A stretch of DNA of 58,900 nucleotides, taken from positions 1-58,900 of the forward strand of contig DF237496.1 of assembly GCA_000708835.1 (NCBI GenBank), written 5' to 3'. Of the stretch, positions 45,601-57,141 are shown one piece after another (position 1 is the stretch's first letter; each line of letters begins with the position of its first letter). Under the pieces are notes generated by a model that saw nothing but the letters and a program-made list of their open reading frames with translations, ran no database searches and was not told the DNA's origin. The stretch comes from Klebsormidium nitens. Its lineage: Eukaryota > Streptophyta > Klebsormidiophyceae > Klebsormidiales > Klebsormidiaceae. Made by a program: the position numbers and the translations under genes.

Positions 45601-46709
45601 TGCTCGTAGAGCCCGTTTTGTTTCCTCAAGGCCAACTTCCAGTTCTTCAACAGCTGAGTCAAGATGAAACACTCTTCCAAAAGACAGAATACGCGAAGAA
45701 ACGATTGCGATTCCTCAGCTCAACGTTATGACCATAAACTCACCTGGAGTACGATGGTGAGAGTGCTGTGCTCTGTAAGCCTCAACCAGCTCGACGCGCC
45801 CATTTGACAGCTTCAAAGGGAACTGAACTTTAAGAATGTTATTGCAAGCCTGCAACAACAATGACGGGTTTCATTATCACTGTCGTACTGATGTAACCAC
45901 TGATTGCAGGTCTCAGCAACGCTGAGCTGTGTCAATTTCAGCAAAGGATACTCTTTTTCGCAATTGCTCAGATTGTCTTGACAAGGCCAGAGAGTGTGCT
46001 AGCATATTTTCCAGCCTTCCCTTCTCAAAAGATGGATAAATTTGACAAGGTGACTAAGAGATGAGGAGTATTCATGGGCAGCTAGCGGTGGTGGATCTCA
46101 CCTTGATCTCTGCCAACACATCGGACGAAGGACTTGCAAGAGCTCCAGCCTTCTCAAAGAACATATCGACCGACTCCAAGAAATTCGGGTCCCCTGGATT
46201 GGAAGAGTGTGCTCATGAGGTTAGCTTACAGAGGGATGACAGCTGGACTTTAACGTTGAACAAGCTAAGGGTTGATTTTGGTTACATACTGGTGTCAAGG
46301 GCGAAGAATATTTTCAGGACATCTATATCACGCTTTGCATGACATCGATTGACTGCAGGACCAATTGTATAAACAACAACTTTGGCTGGCAACATGGTGG
46401 CCCCTAGCAGTTGCGACAATGAAAGCAGCTCAATTCACGATTCCAGCTTGACCCTAAAATCCAAATCAAACATGCTCCAGAAGGTCTGCAGCTCAAAAGA
46501 CGCAGCAAGCTCATTAATCTTCAGCGCAGGCGTCTGCAATCATCTCCATGTAAATGACCACACCGCTTACCAGCGTTTGCAGCTTGCTCAATGGCTGCTG
46601 CTGAGGCTTGTCTTACAAAGTTCAAATTGCCACCAGCAAGGACCTTTGGCGCCTGCCTTGCTGCTCCCGCAGCGCGGATCGCCAGCTGAGCGACGTGTGG
46701 GAGCCCCAT
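39636..46709 (-). CDS. Glutamate dehydrogenase, mitochondrial GLUD-like type
   Basis: Twelve minus-strand exons in coding order: 46709-46571, 46193-46102, 45849-45744, 45357-45229, 44914-44823, 44600-44547, 44376-44305, 44067-43993, 43356-43120, 42369-42166, 41543-41368 and from 39831. All junctions keep phase. The enzyme interconverts glutamate and 2-oxoglutarate plus ammonia with NAD(P). The first exon is a basic, Ala-rich presequence ([20 protein letters not shown]), suggesting mitochondria. Motifs: VKGGVRMAP (substrate-binding Lys), [27 protein letters not shown] (catalytic Asp), [21 protein letters not shown] (dinucleotide fold), [44 protein letters not shown] and SGLEETMV. These resemble animal and bacterial GLUD-type enzymes more than the short plant GDH1/2. 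The end is uncertain: the frame reads on to a stop at 39636, giving a basic 36-residue tail, or splices at 39744 (AAG then GTGAGG) to an unseen exon. Confidence 0.93.
40517..41430 (-). repeat. Array of duplicated GDH exon-11 end plus splice donor
   Basis: The true donor is at 41367. Copies of about 65 bases of the exon end with their donor fall at 41216, 41053, 40892, 40741, 40637 and 40530 (spacings 151, 163, 161, 151, 104, 107). On the plus strand each reads CTCACCCCTT, then GGTCATGTCGCTCAGCTTCT and GCCGTTGCCGAC. The three nearest copies are almost identical to the exon; the three farthest are increasingly diverged, though all keep a GT donor. Confidence 0.92.
42528..43190 (-). repeat. Array of duplicated GDH exon-9 end plus splice donor
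   Basis: The true donor is at 43119 (GCCAAGACG then GTAAGG). A nearly perfect copy has its donor at 42962, a weaker one at 42804 (GTGAAG), a third near 42674 has lost the donor, and a very decayed one spans about 42528-42575 (CGCCGATGATGGTGCAACGC, then TGGTATATGCTGG). Shared plus-strand phrases are GTCTTGGCGCCCGGGAAGCC and TGGTACGCTTTCAGCGCG. Spacings are about 130-158 bp. Intron spacers contain repeated AAACCCCAAAGTTCC and CCTAAACC phrases. Confidence 0.9.
43605..43660 (-). repeat. Decayed duplicate of the GDH exon-9 start
   Basis: On the minus strand, CCCCAG is followed at 43657 by GATCTGGCCAATCGGCTGGG and then CTTCACCCAGGGCATGAAGG, matching the start of the true exon at 43356 ([13 protein letters not shown]; here [13 protein letters not shown]). 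It stays in frame for at least 15 codons and then diverges. It lies 301 bp before the true exon. Confidence 0.85.
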
Positions 46710-47433
46710 TGCTGCAGCTATTTGGTTTGAGGAAAGAAGGAGGGGGGGTAAGACAAAGGACAGGAAGGGAGGTGGAGGGGGAAGCTTCCCTTGACGGGAT
46801 GAGCGCCCTAATCAAAGCATCGAGTTCAGGACTGAGTTGGCAAGCTCTAGCAATCCATCTCATGAAGCGAAGACTGAAGTCAGCAGCTGCAATGCGCCAT
46901 ATGAAATTGCCGCTGCAGAGCCAAGAAGCCCACCTCACAGCAGCGCAAGGCCTGCTGGCCAACTGTCACCACGTCAGCTTGATTCGACGAGTCCGTTATT
47001 CTGGCGGAAAGACGCTTCCGAAATCGAAACACGGCAGGAGAAAGCGCGTGGTGGTTTGATGATTGATCAACGGCAACCGTAGTGTACCAAACCCTGATTT
47101 TGACACACAGGAGTAGCACAGTCTCTCGGACGCCTATTCAATCTTGAATATGGTGTCAATCCAAGGTCGAGCGCCTGAGCCAGCTCAAACTTAAACTTAA
47201 AGAAGGAATAGTGCTTCCTCACCTGGAACAGTGGAAGGTCTTGAGCCTTCACTTACGGTATTAGGTATTCAACAGGAACGCATTGCGTCAGCAGATGGCT
47301 GCGCCACACGGTTTCAAGGCTGCAGAGGAAGATGCTCTTGGCAGCCGCAAAATCCTAGAATCTTTAAGTTTGTGACAAAGTGCCTGCATGACAGGAGAAT
47401 TTGATTAACCCTAATTTGGGCTGGGCTCCCCAC
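46710..47433. promoter_or_regulatory. Divergent promoter region, GDH and pfkB kinase
   Basis: About 720 bp separate the start codons of two divergent genes. Just upstream of the GDH ATG a G/A-rich stretch (AAGGAGGGGGGGTAAGACAA, 46737-46756, continuing as GGACAGGAAGGGAGGTGGAG, 46758-46777) reads as a pyrimidine-rich tract on the GDH strand, a pattern common near plant transcription starts. No TATA box is convincing. Confidence 0.5.
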
Positions 47434-50400
47434 ATGGACTATGTGACGTTCACCCTGATCGTAGATGACATTGTCTGGCCCGATGGCCACACTGCGATGG
47501 CCTGTCTGGGTGGTGGAGGACCCCAGACTGCATTTGCAATCCGAATGTGGACCAACCAAGCGTCGGAGGTTGGGCTCGCTGCTGGAGTTGGCGAGGATCT
47601 TCCCCAAGCATGCAAGGTATGTCGTTGTTGGCTTCCGCAGACAATAAACGAAGACTTTCTGGTTAACGGAGATTTCATGATCACTTAGGTGACACTTAAT
47701 ATCACTTGGAAATTGGTGGTGGTGGTGCTGCCGGATTGTCATTTCGCTGAACGGGTTCCAATGCAGAAGTTTCGAGTAAGCTGTCTCTTGCGGATACTGT
47801 TTCCCTCTTTTAACCGCAAAGTGTCGTGCTGTGCTGCGTGGCTAGCTTCACAAGTATCAGCATGGGCTTGTAAATGCGGCTTCCTTCACCTGGTGCACAT
47901 TCGCTTAAGAGCTTTCTCTTCCCAGGAGCGCAAAATACAGCTCTTCCTTTTTATACCTGGTGAACGAAGGCAGTGAGGCCAGGGGGGCCCTGACAGAGCG
48001 TCTCTGGAAGCCCTTTCTCCATTTCTTGGTGGTAAGTAGGAGGTATCTTCGAAAACATGGCGTCCGAATCCCTTGAAAAGAACCTTTTACTCTCTTGAAG
48101 TCAACTGGTTGTTGCTTTTCAGGATTGGTTCAACGCCATGCGAATCAACACCCAGGGCCTTGAGCGGTGGGACGGCTTCCAGACTCTAAGGGCGTGGCAG
48201 GTCCTCGAAGCGGACGGCCGTCGAACACAGGCAAGATACAATTATCCAAGATGAAGTATGTGTATCAACAGCAGTAGAAGCAATCCAACCAGCTGCCGGC
48301 GCTCCCATCTGTTAGGCAGTATCAGCGATACCAACAATAACGAGGTACCACAGACTTGCCAGGGTCCTCAAATCAAGTCTAAGATGCTCATTCTTTGTAA
48401 ATGGAAGCCTAACAGGACATTGGCAGGTAATCACCATGAGAACCAATAGAATGCACGCTTGGTGTAAAGCAAACTCGCTCTCCAGACTGGCAAGACTTGG
48501 CAGCATCGGTGTGGTCTACATCTTACTGTGTTGACCATCGTTGTTGACAGGTGTGGCGTACTCCTGTAGGAGAGGAAGTCTGGGGGATGTTGAGACCGAA
48601 GTTGCGAACACTACCATCGAACTACCAGTGAGCACAAACGGTCCTCACATCCAAGTTTAAGTAGTGTCTTGGGAGCAGTGGACATGCATAATATCAGATT
48701 CGGCTAAGAATAAACACATGCTGGCACCACCTTGGTTGATCAACTTTGTTCTCTGGCTCGAAGCGCTTCCTCGTCTATACAATTCAGAGGCTATCTGAGC
48801 TGTCCATGAGCATCTCATCTTGGCGTTCGACACCCTTCATCAGTATCACCTTTCATAGATTGTGATACAACTTCGAAACAAAAAGCAGAGCAGACAGTTA
48901 GAAAGCTGCCAAGAGTTTTCAGTCGCTACAGATGTAAGTCCAGACTGTTTGCCCGAGGAGACTGACCCCAAGACATCTGGTGCAGAAAGGCCCGAGCCTA
49001 TCACGTTGGGGTGCATCCCAGTGGTTTGGACGTTAATTTCATCCGGGAGTTGAAAGACAGTGGGGCAGAAGTGGTGAGAGAAGCACCTAAGGAACAAGCT
49101 AACAGACTCCGACCTTAATTGTCATCAGACAATAGTTCCACATGTCAAGGCGTTCTCTGCAAGAATACATGCATTACCGACTGTTAGCGCACAGGTGCAA
49201 GGGACCTAGAGGGCCTTAACAGGAGGATCGCTATGTGTCTGGATGCACTAACCGGAATGTTCGCTTTTCGATGCGTTGATTCTTAAGCTTGACGGTCAAC
49301 TTGAGGCTGTGACTTTGTCATATTCAGTCTCTATTCGACAACCTGTGGTTGAAAAGTACTCATTCGAAGTTGATTGCATGCTTCGTACTCCTTCTTGACC
49401 AATCTCTGTGAATGCCCCTAGGTCAGCATCGAGCCTTACACTCATGCTTTGGATGTCGTCCCCCGGGCAGAGCTAGAGGCGTTGCTGACGTCAGCGCACA
49501 TCTTCTCCCCCAACGAGAAGGAGGCGTTCTCCCTCGTCGGCCCAGGAGAGCCGCTCGAAGTCGTTGCGAGGCTTGTGGAAGCGGGGGCTCAGGTGCGGGG
49601 TCCGCGTCTTTTGGACTTTCTTCTGGATAAACGACGATTGACTGCCTCCACTTCGGGCTGTGATTGAGGTGTAAAGCTCTTGTTCCAGGCCCGTTGTAGA
49701 ATAGTAGGTGCAAAACCTTTGCAAGTGACGGGTCGTATGCCATCTTGGTTCGACTGTTTGCTGCAATGTATCGTGTGTGTTTGAGCGCGGAGTAAAACAC
49801 AATGTCTACAAACATCTAACGTCCTCCAAGCATCTGCCCTTTACAAGCCGTCTTGCTCTCCGTCCCAACAGCTCTCCATCAGCAAACGGTGTGGTATAGA
49901 TGCGCTGCTTTCTGCGGACGGAAAGTGTTGATTTTGCTTCAACAACTGCCAAAGCAGAGAGCGGTCGGTGCAGGTCGTGTGTCTGCGGAGGGGTGACAAA
50001 GGCTGCGTGGTCCACCGGGCGGACACGGGAGAGACCTGGGACGTGCCAGCTGTCGACATGTCCACCACGACCGCGGACGAGGGCCTCGAGAGCACTTACC
50101 GAGGGGCGTCCGACCGATCCACTGCGGGCTCGGATTCAGTTGTTGGGTCTCGCGTTGGTAACCTCGACGAATCGGACGTCGGATCGGACGTAGGCGCGTC
50201 GGGGGGCGATATCGAAGCCTCCGTCCAGGCAGCTTGGGCTAGCGCGCTTCCACCGCTCGAAAAGCGTGAAAGCTTAGCGGATGAATTGGACAAGCTGGAC
50301 GGACGGTCAAGCGTTGATACAAATAGCGGGTTGGGGGCAGAGATGGCTGTGAGGACGGGTCGGGTGAAAGACCCGACTGGCTGCGGGAACGCGTTTTGTG

Positions 50401-51016
50401 GCGGGTTCCTGGTCGGTTGGTTGGAGCACCGGGATCTGCTGACAGGGGCGCTTTACGGGAGCGTGGCGGCCAGCTTCAGTAAGTGCTTACTGTAATTTTG
50501 TGATGGATGCTCCTTGTCTATTAGGCTTTCGAAGGATAGCCACTCGACTCGATAGTGTCTGTACTTCTTCCGGGGCTTTCGCTGCTGTAATATCCCTCTT
50601 TACGTGCCACATCAACCGGATGTTGCTGAATGTGGTGGACCTGCAGCGTGGGTCCAAAGGTACGTTTTGAAAAGCCCCCCTGACTTTTCGATCCGCAAGT
50701 CACTGAAATGGATCGGCAGACCTGTGAGGAAGACTCTGCTTATTCCCACTTTCAGTACTCCGCAGCTCGGCATGGATCAGAGCAATACCAACGCCAACAT
50801 CATCAAGCTCTTTAGATCCAAAAATGATTGAACACAATCAAGATATGAAAGTTGGCTGCACCCAAAACTGAGTGTCTGTCAGGTAGACCAACGGCGTCTT
50901 CTTTTTCCCTCTCTCCAGTGCTTGAGCACGAAGGCGTCCCACCTCCATCAGCATGGCGGAATCGAGAAGCTTTTAAGCGAGTTGATGATTTAAGGATACG
51001 GGCTCGAAGGTTGTAA
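47434..51016 (+). CDS. pfkB-family carbohydrate kinase, MAK32-like
   Basis: Seven exons: 47434-47616, 48123-48230, 48551-48627, 48986-49073, 49422-49592, 49974-50478 and 50919-51016 (stop TAA), joined in frame for 409 aa. The start ATG at 47434 is the first in frame after a stop at 47389. The ribokinase-like fold is shown by [15 protein letters not shown] near the N-terminus, [76 protein letters not shown] and [17 protein letters not shown]. The last motif corresponds to the anion-hole GAGD of pfkB kinases but has GCGN, as in MAK32-like proteins. Between [10 protein letters not shown] and the DPTGCGN motif an acidic, Ser-rich insert of about 90 residues interrupts the fold. The intron after 48230 starts with GC. 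Substrate is unknown. Confidence 0.88.
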
Positions 51017-52373
51017 GAACCGTTGTCTGGTGACTCGTCCGAGTTTTGTTGTGCAGTGTCGTGTCTTTGAGATTCTCTTGCCAAGGCAAGAGACTAAGAA
51101 AGCTGTGCCATAATATGTCGTGCAATATTATGCAGAATTTCAAAAACACATGGGAGCCACCTCCAGTCTCCCCACAAACTATAATTTGCATAAAGGGACC
51201 ACCGAGATAGTCGGATGGGATAGACTCATATTCAGCAATTGTAGGAGTACTCCCAAATTCGCCGCAGGCTGGCATGATGCATGATGAGCGGCGCCGCTCC
51301 GATCAATTGGCACTTTTATGGGGTCGGCCGCAAGCTAAGATGAACGCGCCCATCTCTGCATTATGTCTTCTTGAGCGAACCATACAATGCATGCTAGCCG
51401 GCATTGACTGTGCAATTCACTAAGCAGCCTAGTAAGTATTGATATACATAGTGATGAACATGATGAAAGCATGGCTTCGTGATGTACGTGTATGTATGAG
51501 CGCAACCGTCATGTACCATTCAAACGGAAGTCGGACCTAAGGTAAGCTAGCTCTATGACAAGTGCGATCGAACTTGTAGAGGATACCGAATTTATTACCA
51601 TACCTACCTAAACATTTTGCTTCATTTATGAGCTGTGTCGTTTATGCAGCTGTAATTGATGAACTAGGTAATTCGAATCTGATTTCCGAGGCTGGGCCCT
51701 GGGGCAGATTCTTGAAGCAGTACCTCTGACCTCACAACCTGGAAAAGCCAACACATGGCACTTTCTGCGCATCCTTTCCTCCAGATAATCTTAGAGAATC
51801 TATGCTAGCCAATGAGCTTGCTCTTGGTGACGTACCACTGCTGACGTGTACAACCATTTTGGCGGGTCTTTGCATTTGACACTACGACGGAAAAGGCTCG
51901 AAAAGCACTTCAGATGGAATCTCATGGAATCTTTGGTGTGAATCCGCGCCACAACCGGACGGTGATCCACCGCACAGCACTGGCGCAATGGCCGCTAGTC
52001 CTAGGTACCTTGTAGCTCAGGACTCAGGAGTCAGGACCCAGGCTGAGCTGCAGCTCGCTTTTCAGGACGGGCCGGGGCAGCGAAACTGTGGCCTCTTGAG
52101 TCCTCACAGCTCCTCTTCGAATCTGGGCGCCAGGGCGGCAGCTCTTCGATACTTTCTGTGAGAGAGCCCTCCTGACAGCTCCGAGTGGAGGCGGGGCCAG
52201 TCAGGAGGCCGGTCTTCACAGGCGTGGAACCTCTTTTACATGCAATTTCCTTGTTGCAGGACGCCAGACTGCACCACTGGAAGAGCCCCAAACAGATTGC
52301 ATAAAATTGCTGGCAGACAAAGAGCATTTTCCTCGAAGCACATCTGGCCTTCAAAGAACTTGCTCGAGTGAGG
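51017..52373. other. Intergenic region, pfkB kinase to HNH gene
   Basis: Both flanking genes are on the plus strand, so it holds one 3' UTR and one promoter. I see no family motif in its open frames, no clear repeat and no strong promoter signal. Confidence 0.45.
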
Positions 52374-55300
52374 ATGGGGCTTTCTGCCATGACCTCAGCC
52401 AGGTCTCTGACTTGCAAGTTGCGTGCAAGCTGCACAGTTATGGGAGGAAATCCTGACTCGCTTGAAGTCGGAACAGGCTTGAGATTGGCGCACACTACGT
52501 TACGGTGTGGAGGAGCGCTAGGAAAGATGGAAGAAAGCGTACGGGAGCGTTTCTTTTTAACCTCACTCACACAACATGTAAGTAAGAGTGGGAGTTTCTT
52601 GCGCCTGCCAATCAGGTTTAGAGCTTGACAAGTTTAGCTGCTCGCATGACTCTGCGCTGCTAGCTTTTCTGGACGGGCTTGAAACTATTTGATTAATTTC
52701 CGTTTGTCAAGCTTCACAACTACTTTCACGTTGTCTGTTGACGCCAGGGTTTCAGATCTGGGCGAATCGGCGTTCAACGTTTATCGACTTTGCAATCACA
52801 AGACTTTGACGTAGGATTTACAATGTGGATTCTCCAAATGACTGAAAGGTCATTGTTGAAACAGCATATACCAGCTCATCAGGCTGCTTTACTCCTATGG
52901 CTACATGAACATACTTCTCTGTTTAGAGTCTGATCCAATCTGTGAATCAGAACCTCAAGTGCTACCAGGAGAGGAGAGCGTTTGCCTAGACCCTACTTCT
53001 TGCAGAGCCTTGCACTTCTGCATTCCCTGTTGTTATGGTCGTGTTCATGCTGACTATCTATCTTTCGGTGGTCTGTCCGCCTATTTACCTTCCACTTGAA
53101 TGAGTACGTATTGAAGTTGAAGCCTTGTTTGAATTTGCCTCCATAGGCCCCCTTGAAACCTGTGTACCAGAATATTTCTAACTTCAGTAGATATGCATGA
53201 GGAGAATGCTTCATTTGCGTTTTCAACTTCCATTTAGTTAGCAAGTTGATGCGCCCATTTGAGTGGGAACTGTGCAACCTGTGACTATCGATACACTAAC
53301 TAGGGCAACTAAGCAAAAGCCAGGCTCTCAAAGAAAGTATGATCGTTATCTGATCAGACTGGAGGTCTGTCAAAGTGGTGAAACTTTCTAGACTTTGTCT
53401 TTCATTCAAAGCAATGTAAAAGTCACAATATGTTGACAACCTCATAATTCTGAAGATCCGAGTTGGCATCGTAGCCACCATCTTGAGAATTGCCTCTAAT
53501 CACAAGCCTTTTTGACATAGAAAGCGAACAATGTCTTTGTAGTCAAAGGGCTGCCTCATTGTATTCAAGATTACAGAAGGGGATTGTACTGGAATCAGGG
53601 TAGTAATGGAATCAGGGTTGTCACCCAATGTTGTTGATGTATTGGCACTGATTAAAATGGACCCTTTGTGAGGATTCTGCCACTGGGACGTCTTCATATG
53701 TCAATTAAGAGTCTGCTTTTGAAAGACGCGGCTGAGTCTCTTCACAACATCGATCACCCTCTGTTATTTACGTGGATTTTCTCTTCACAGCTGTGATGTT
53801 GCATTGAACCATCTGCTCTCCGTTTTACAGGCTCCCCAGCCTCGCTCTTCCAGCGCTCGCTGTACAGTCCTTGAGCAGCAGCCCCCTAAAGAAACGCACG
53901 CTCCCAAATCGAAGCAGAAGCCTCCGAAGGGGAAGAAGAGGGCTGCACAAAAGCGCATTTATGACCTGGGGCCAATCCAGCAGGCAGAAGCTGAGGCCAT
54001 TGCCGAAGCCATTGCTCATGCGCCGCCCCACGAGTTCGACGAGTTTGACACGTACAGAGGTCTTGTGCTCGATGTTTCATACAAGTAAGTTGTGTCATGT
54101 CACCAGTGTGCGGTTCTTCAAATTACTAACACCAAGTACTGCCTTGCTACCCAACATAGAGAAAGAGCTTGGATAGTAATTGACGGTGTTCGGTGCATTA
54201 CGATAGGGTGCCTGCACAATTAAGCAGATGACCATGTGGGCGCAGCACTGTTTTGACAAGATATCTAAGTGCCCTTACTTCAGTACTAATCTTGTCTGGA
54301 ATATGCGAGTCATGAACTTGAAGCGGGTCTGCCAGGTCGTCTTGGTATCTGATGCATTTTTCCAAGGCGCTTGCTATTCAGACGATATGATCTTGAAACG
54401 TATGGAAAGAAATGGGGCGTCCCTTGGTGTTGCTGACTTCACTGGGCATCGTTGTTCTGCAGGCCCATTGATATCATAAACTGGAAGCGCGCCATTTGCA
54501 TGGACCTGTTTCAGAAGGTGAGACTTTGATAGGACCGTTTGTTTGTCAGTCTGTTGCTTGAATCTGATGGAAACATGACAGGTGCAGCTGTCTGGTTTTG
54601 GTTAGCTTGAGCAATAACTGGATCATCGTTTGGAGACTTTGTCCGGCATTAGAAGCTGTATCAACTTGACACCTCTACTTTCCCCAGTGTCTTTCCTGTA
54701 TAGAAGAGGTCCAATTTCCAATTGGAACCGCATCGTTACAGGCATCGGGCCCTGCTTGTGTCTCGCAAAGGTATGCTTGATATTGCTTGAAACATCAAAC
54801 TCAAGGTGACGTTTCTTCAGGAAGATGATAGAAGCCCTTTCACGGTTCTGAGATTCACTGTTTCAAGGCTCTGCGCAGATTCGCAACAGCTGTAAGCAGT
54901 GGCACCTTTCATCTCCAGTTGTAAACAGCAAAGTTCCCCCCCGTGTGGCTGGATTCCTCCAATGAAAGGAACTACTGACAAGAAGCATAAGAAAGGGCCA
55001 AAAACATTACGCGTTCCAAGCTAAACGTCAGAATCTGTCCTTGTAGGCCGACGTGCTGACCTATTACGACCAGTACGTCCATTCGGCCTACGCTGCGTAC
55101 CCGCTGCCAGCTGTGCTGCGAATTTCCAACTACGTCAATCTGCCGAAGCAGCGGATGCGGGTCATGCTGAGCCGGACCAACATTCTCATCAGGGACAAGA
55201 ACAAGTGCCAGTAAGTTCGTCACCTGCAAGCATCGTAGCCAGCTTTGGCGCACGTTGGCAGGACTGACTTTTCAGCGTTGAAGCTGGGCAGACTGTTGGC

Positions 55301-57141
55301 AGGCAACCAGCTTTTGCGTTCAGCAGATTATTGACTTTTCTACTGTAGTTCCATGGCTGAATGGTTTGGGAAAGTGTTGATCGTGCGCACATGCTCATCT
55401 CTGTTTGACAGGTTCACCTACTGGAGTGGGTACGTAGTTACACCTGATCAAAGACACTCTGTTCCGTCTTCACATGTTTTGGATCCGAGTTCGGAATGCT
55501 TACCTTTTCGTTTCTTGCGAACGGTGACCAATTTTCCAATTGAAGTTGGTAAATTGTGCACGCTCCAAAATGTGAGTGGTTTTGGATCTGTTCTTGGGCT
55601 GCTTACCTTTTCATTCCTTGCAGACATTGACATCGTTCAGAACGAAGTTGGTAGATCGTGGGATTCTTAAACCTGAGTGGTGACATTTCGCAGGTACTGC
55701 GGCAGCCGGGATGATCTGACAATTGATCACGTAGTGGCTGCTTCGAGGGGCGGAGATTGGTCCTGGACGAACCTGGTGAGGATTCCGCCTACTTTGGGCA
55801 CCAGACAACGCGTTATGCAGCATGTTCCTCTTTTTGCAACAAAATCACAAAGTCTTCCACGGCAACCAGAAGAAGCTTGCCCGGAACCCCTTGGTCTTCG
55901 AGAAGTCTGTTCATACTGGCACGAGGTACGGTTTTGCAGCCCGGCGGGTAAGCATGTCTTACTTAAAAGAGAGGCGAATCCATAGGTGGGTCTGCGGAGC
56001 GAAATTATAAAGCAAACCATTTGCTGCTATGGATCCATGTCCGTGAATGCAAGGACGTCTTGAAACCCGGTCCTACGCGAAAATGGATTGTGTTGTAATC
56101 GAAGCGTCTTGGGTTCGGCTTGGCTCTTTGTTGGCTTCTTTAAACAGTCTTCCAGTGATTCGAGTCTTCAGGCGTTCGTCCAAGCCATCTCTCTGAATCA
56201 AGTTGCTACACCGCCCGCGTTATCTTAGTTCAACATTATATCACATCCCTGCAGCTTTAAGTACACGTCTTGCTTTAGCTGGCTTTTCGAGAAGCCTCGT
56301 CACCGAGCATGCTTAACAGAGACACCTGGGCAAGGCCCCCTGCAGTTGCTGCAACTGAGATCGCTCTCACCTTCATGAAAGGTGCCAAGTTTGGGCCAGA
56401 CCGTAATGTCATACCTTCTCGTTTTTCTGCAGGTTGCTGCCTGCGGAACGTGCAACCTCAAGAAGGGCAACATGTCCGTTGCTGATGCTGGCATGCGGCT
56501 GCTACGACAGCCAAGGGTGAGAGAATTTTACCCTTGTGTCGCCTTGCCTGCCTCCAGAACGGTTAAGTCTTTTCCGTCATTCTGTAGTTTGTAAGGCATC
56601 TGGAACGGTCTGCCCCAACTATTTCGGCCCGTTTCAGGCGCCAGTTCAAATCATTTGAAGGCAGCGGCTCCTTACACCGTCCTTACGCCGTCCTCACGTG
56701 GAGACTCGTTCTGGTTCAGTTTTTTTCTAGCATCTGAAACTCTGGTTTACCAACAAGGAATGTCTGCATGCGATTGTCGACTTCAGGAGTCGCAGTTCAC
56801 GGGGTTTGCAATTGCGCGCATGGACCGGCTGGTGTCCGACAAGGCCCTATGGACGTTTGTTAATGAACTGCTATTACTGGCAGGCCGTCGGTCGCTCGAT
56901 GTTCAAACCTCTGGATGTGCTTCTGGTATTGGAAAAAACGAAACGCTGAACGTGCCAAGAAATTTATCTGCTAGGTACCAAACGAAAGAATTGCAGTTAT
57001 TCTCAGCAACTCGGCTTTTCGGATTTTCAGGAGCCCATCGAATCCGACTTTCCCCCTCTTTCTCATAAGAACCTGGGCGGACGGAACACGCCCCCGGAAT
57101 GGTACGACTACTTGCCGAACAGGCTCAAGTTCTTCCAGTAG
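52374..57141 (+). CDS. HNH-domain protein, probable organelle-targeted
   Basis: Seven exons: 52374-52577, 53831-54084, 54463-54517, 55047-55210, 55694-55775, 56433-56516 and 57031-57141 (stop TAG), all in phase, for 317 aa. The first exon ends in a consensus donor (CAT then GTAAGTAAG) and encodes an Arg-, Ser-, Thr- and Leu-rich N-terminus (GLSAMTSARSLTCKLRASCT), like a plastid or mitochondrial transit peptide; this exon is inferred. Next come a basic segment (KSKQKPPKGKKRAAQKR), YRGLVLDVSYKPIDIINWKR, DVLTYYDQYVHSAYAAYPLP and PAVLRISNYVNLP. The HNH core is KCQYCGSRDDLTIDHVVAAS, GGDWSWTNLVAACGTCNLKK, with two CxxC pairs for zinc and the catalytic His. The ending KNLGGRNTPPEWYDYL matches the plant family. 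HNH proteins cut DNA as a rule; the physiological role of this plant family is not known to me. Confidence 0.88.
55477..55690 (+). repeat. 103-bp tandem duplication in an HNH-gene intron
   Basis: Two diverged copies begin at 55477 (TTTTGGATCCGAG) and 55580 (TTTTGGATCTGTT). Both continue with TGCTTACCTTTTC, TTCTTGCGAAC or TTCCTTGCAGAC, and GAAGTTGGTA. The second copy ends at the true acceptor (TTTCGCAG, exon from 55694), so the duplicated part lies next to an exon junction but does not clearly include exon sequence. Confidence 0.75.

Noticed and set aside
52905-53099. 64-aa frame considered as an HNH first exon
   Set aside because: It has no suitable donor in phase, whereas 52374-52577 ends in a consensus donor and joins 53831 in phase with a transit-peptide-like sequence.
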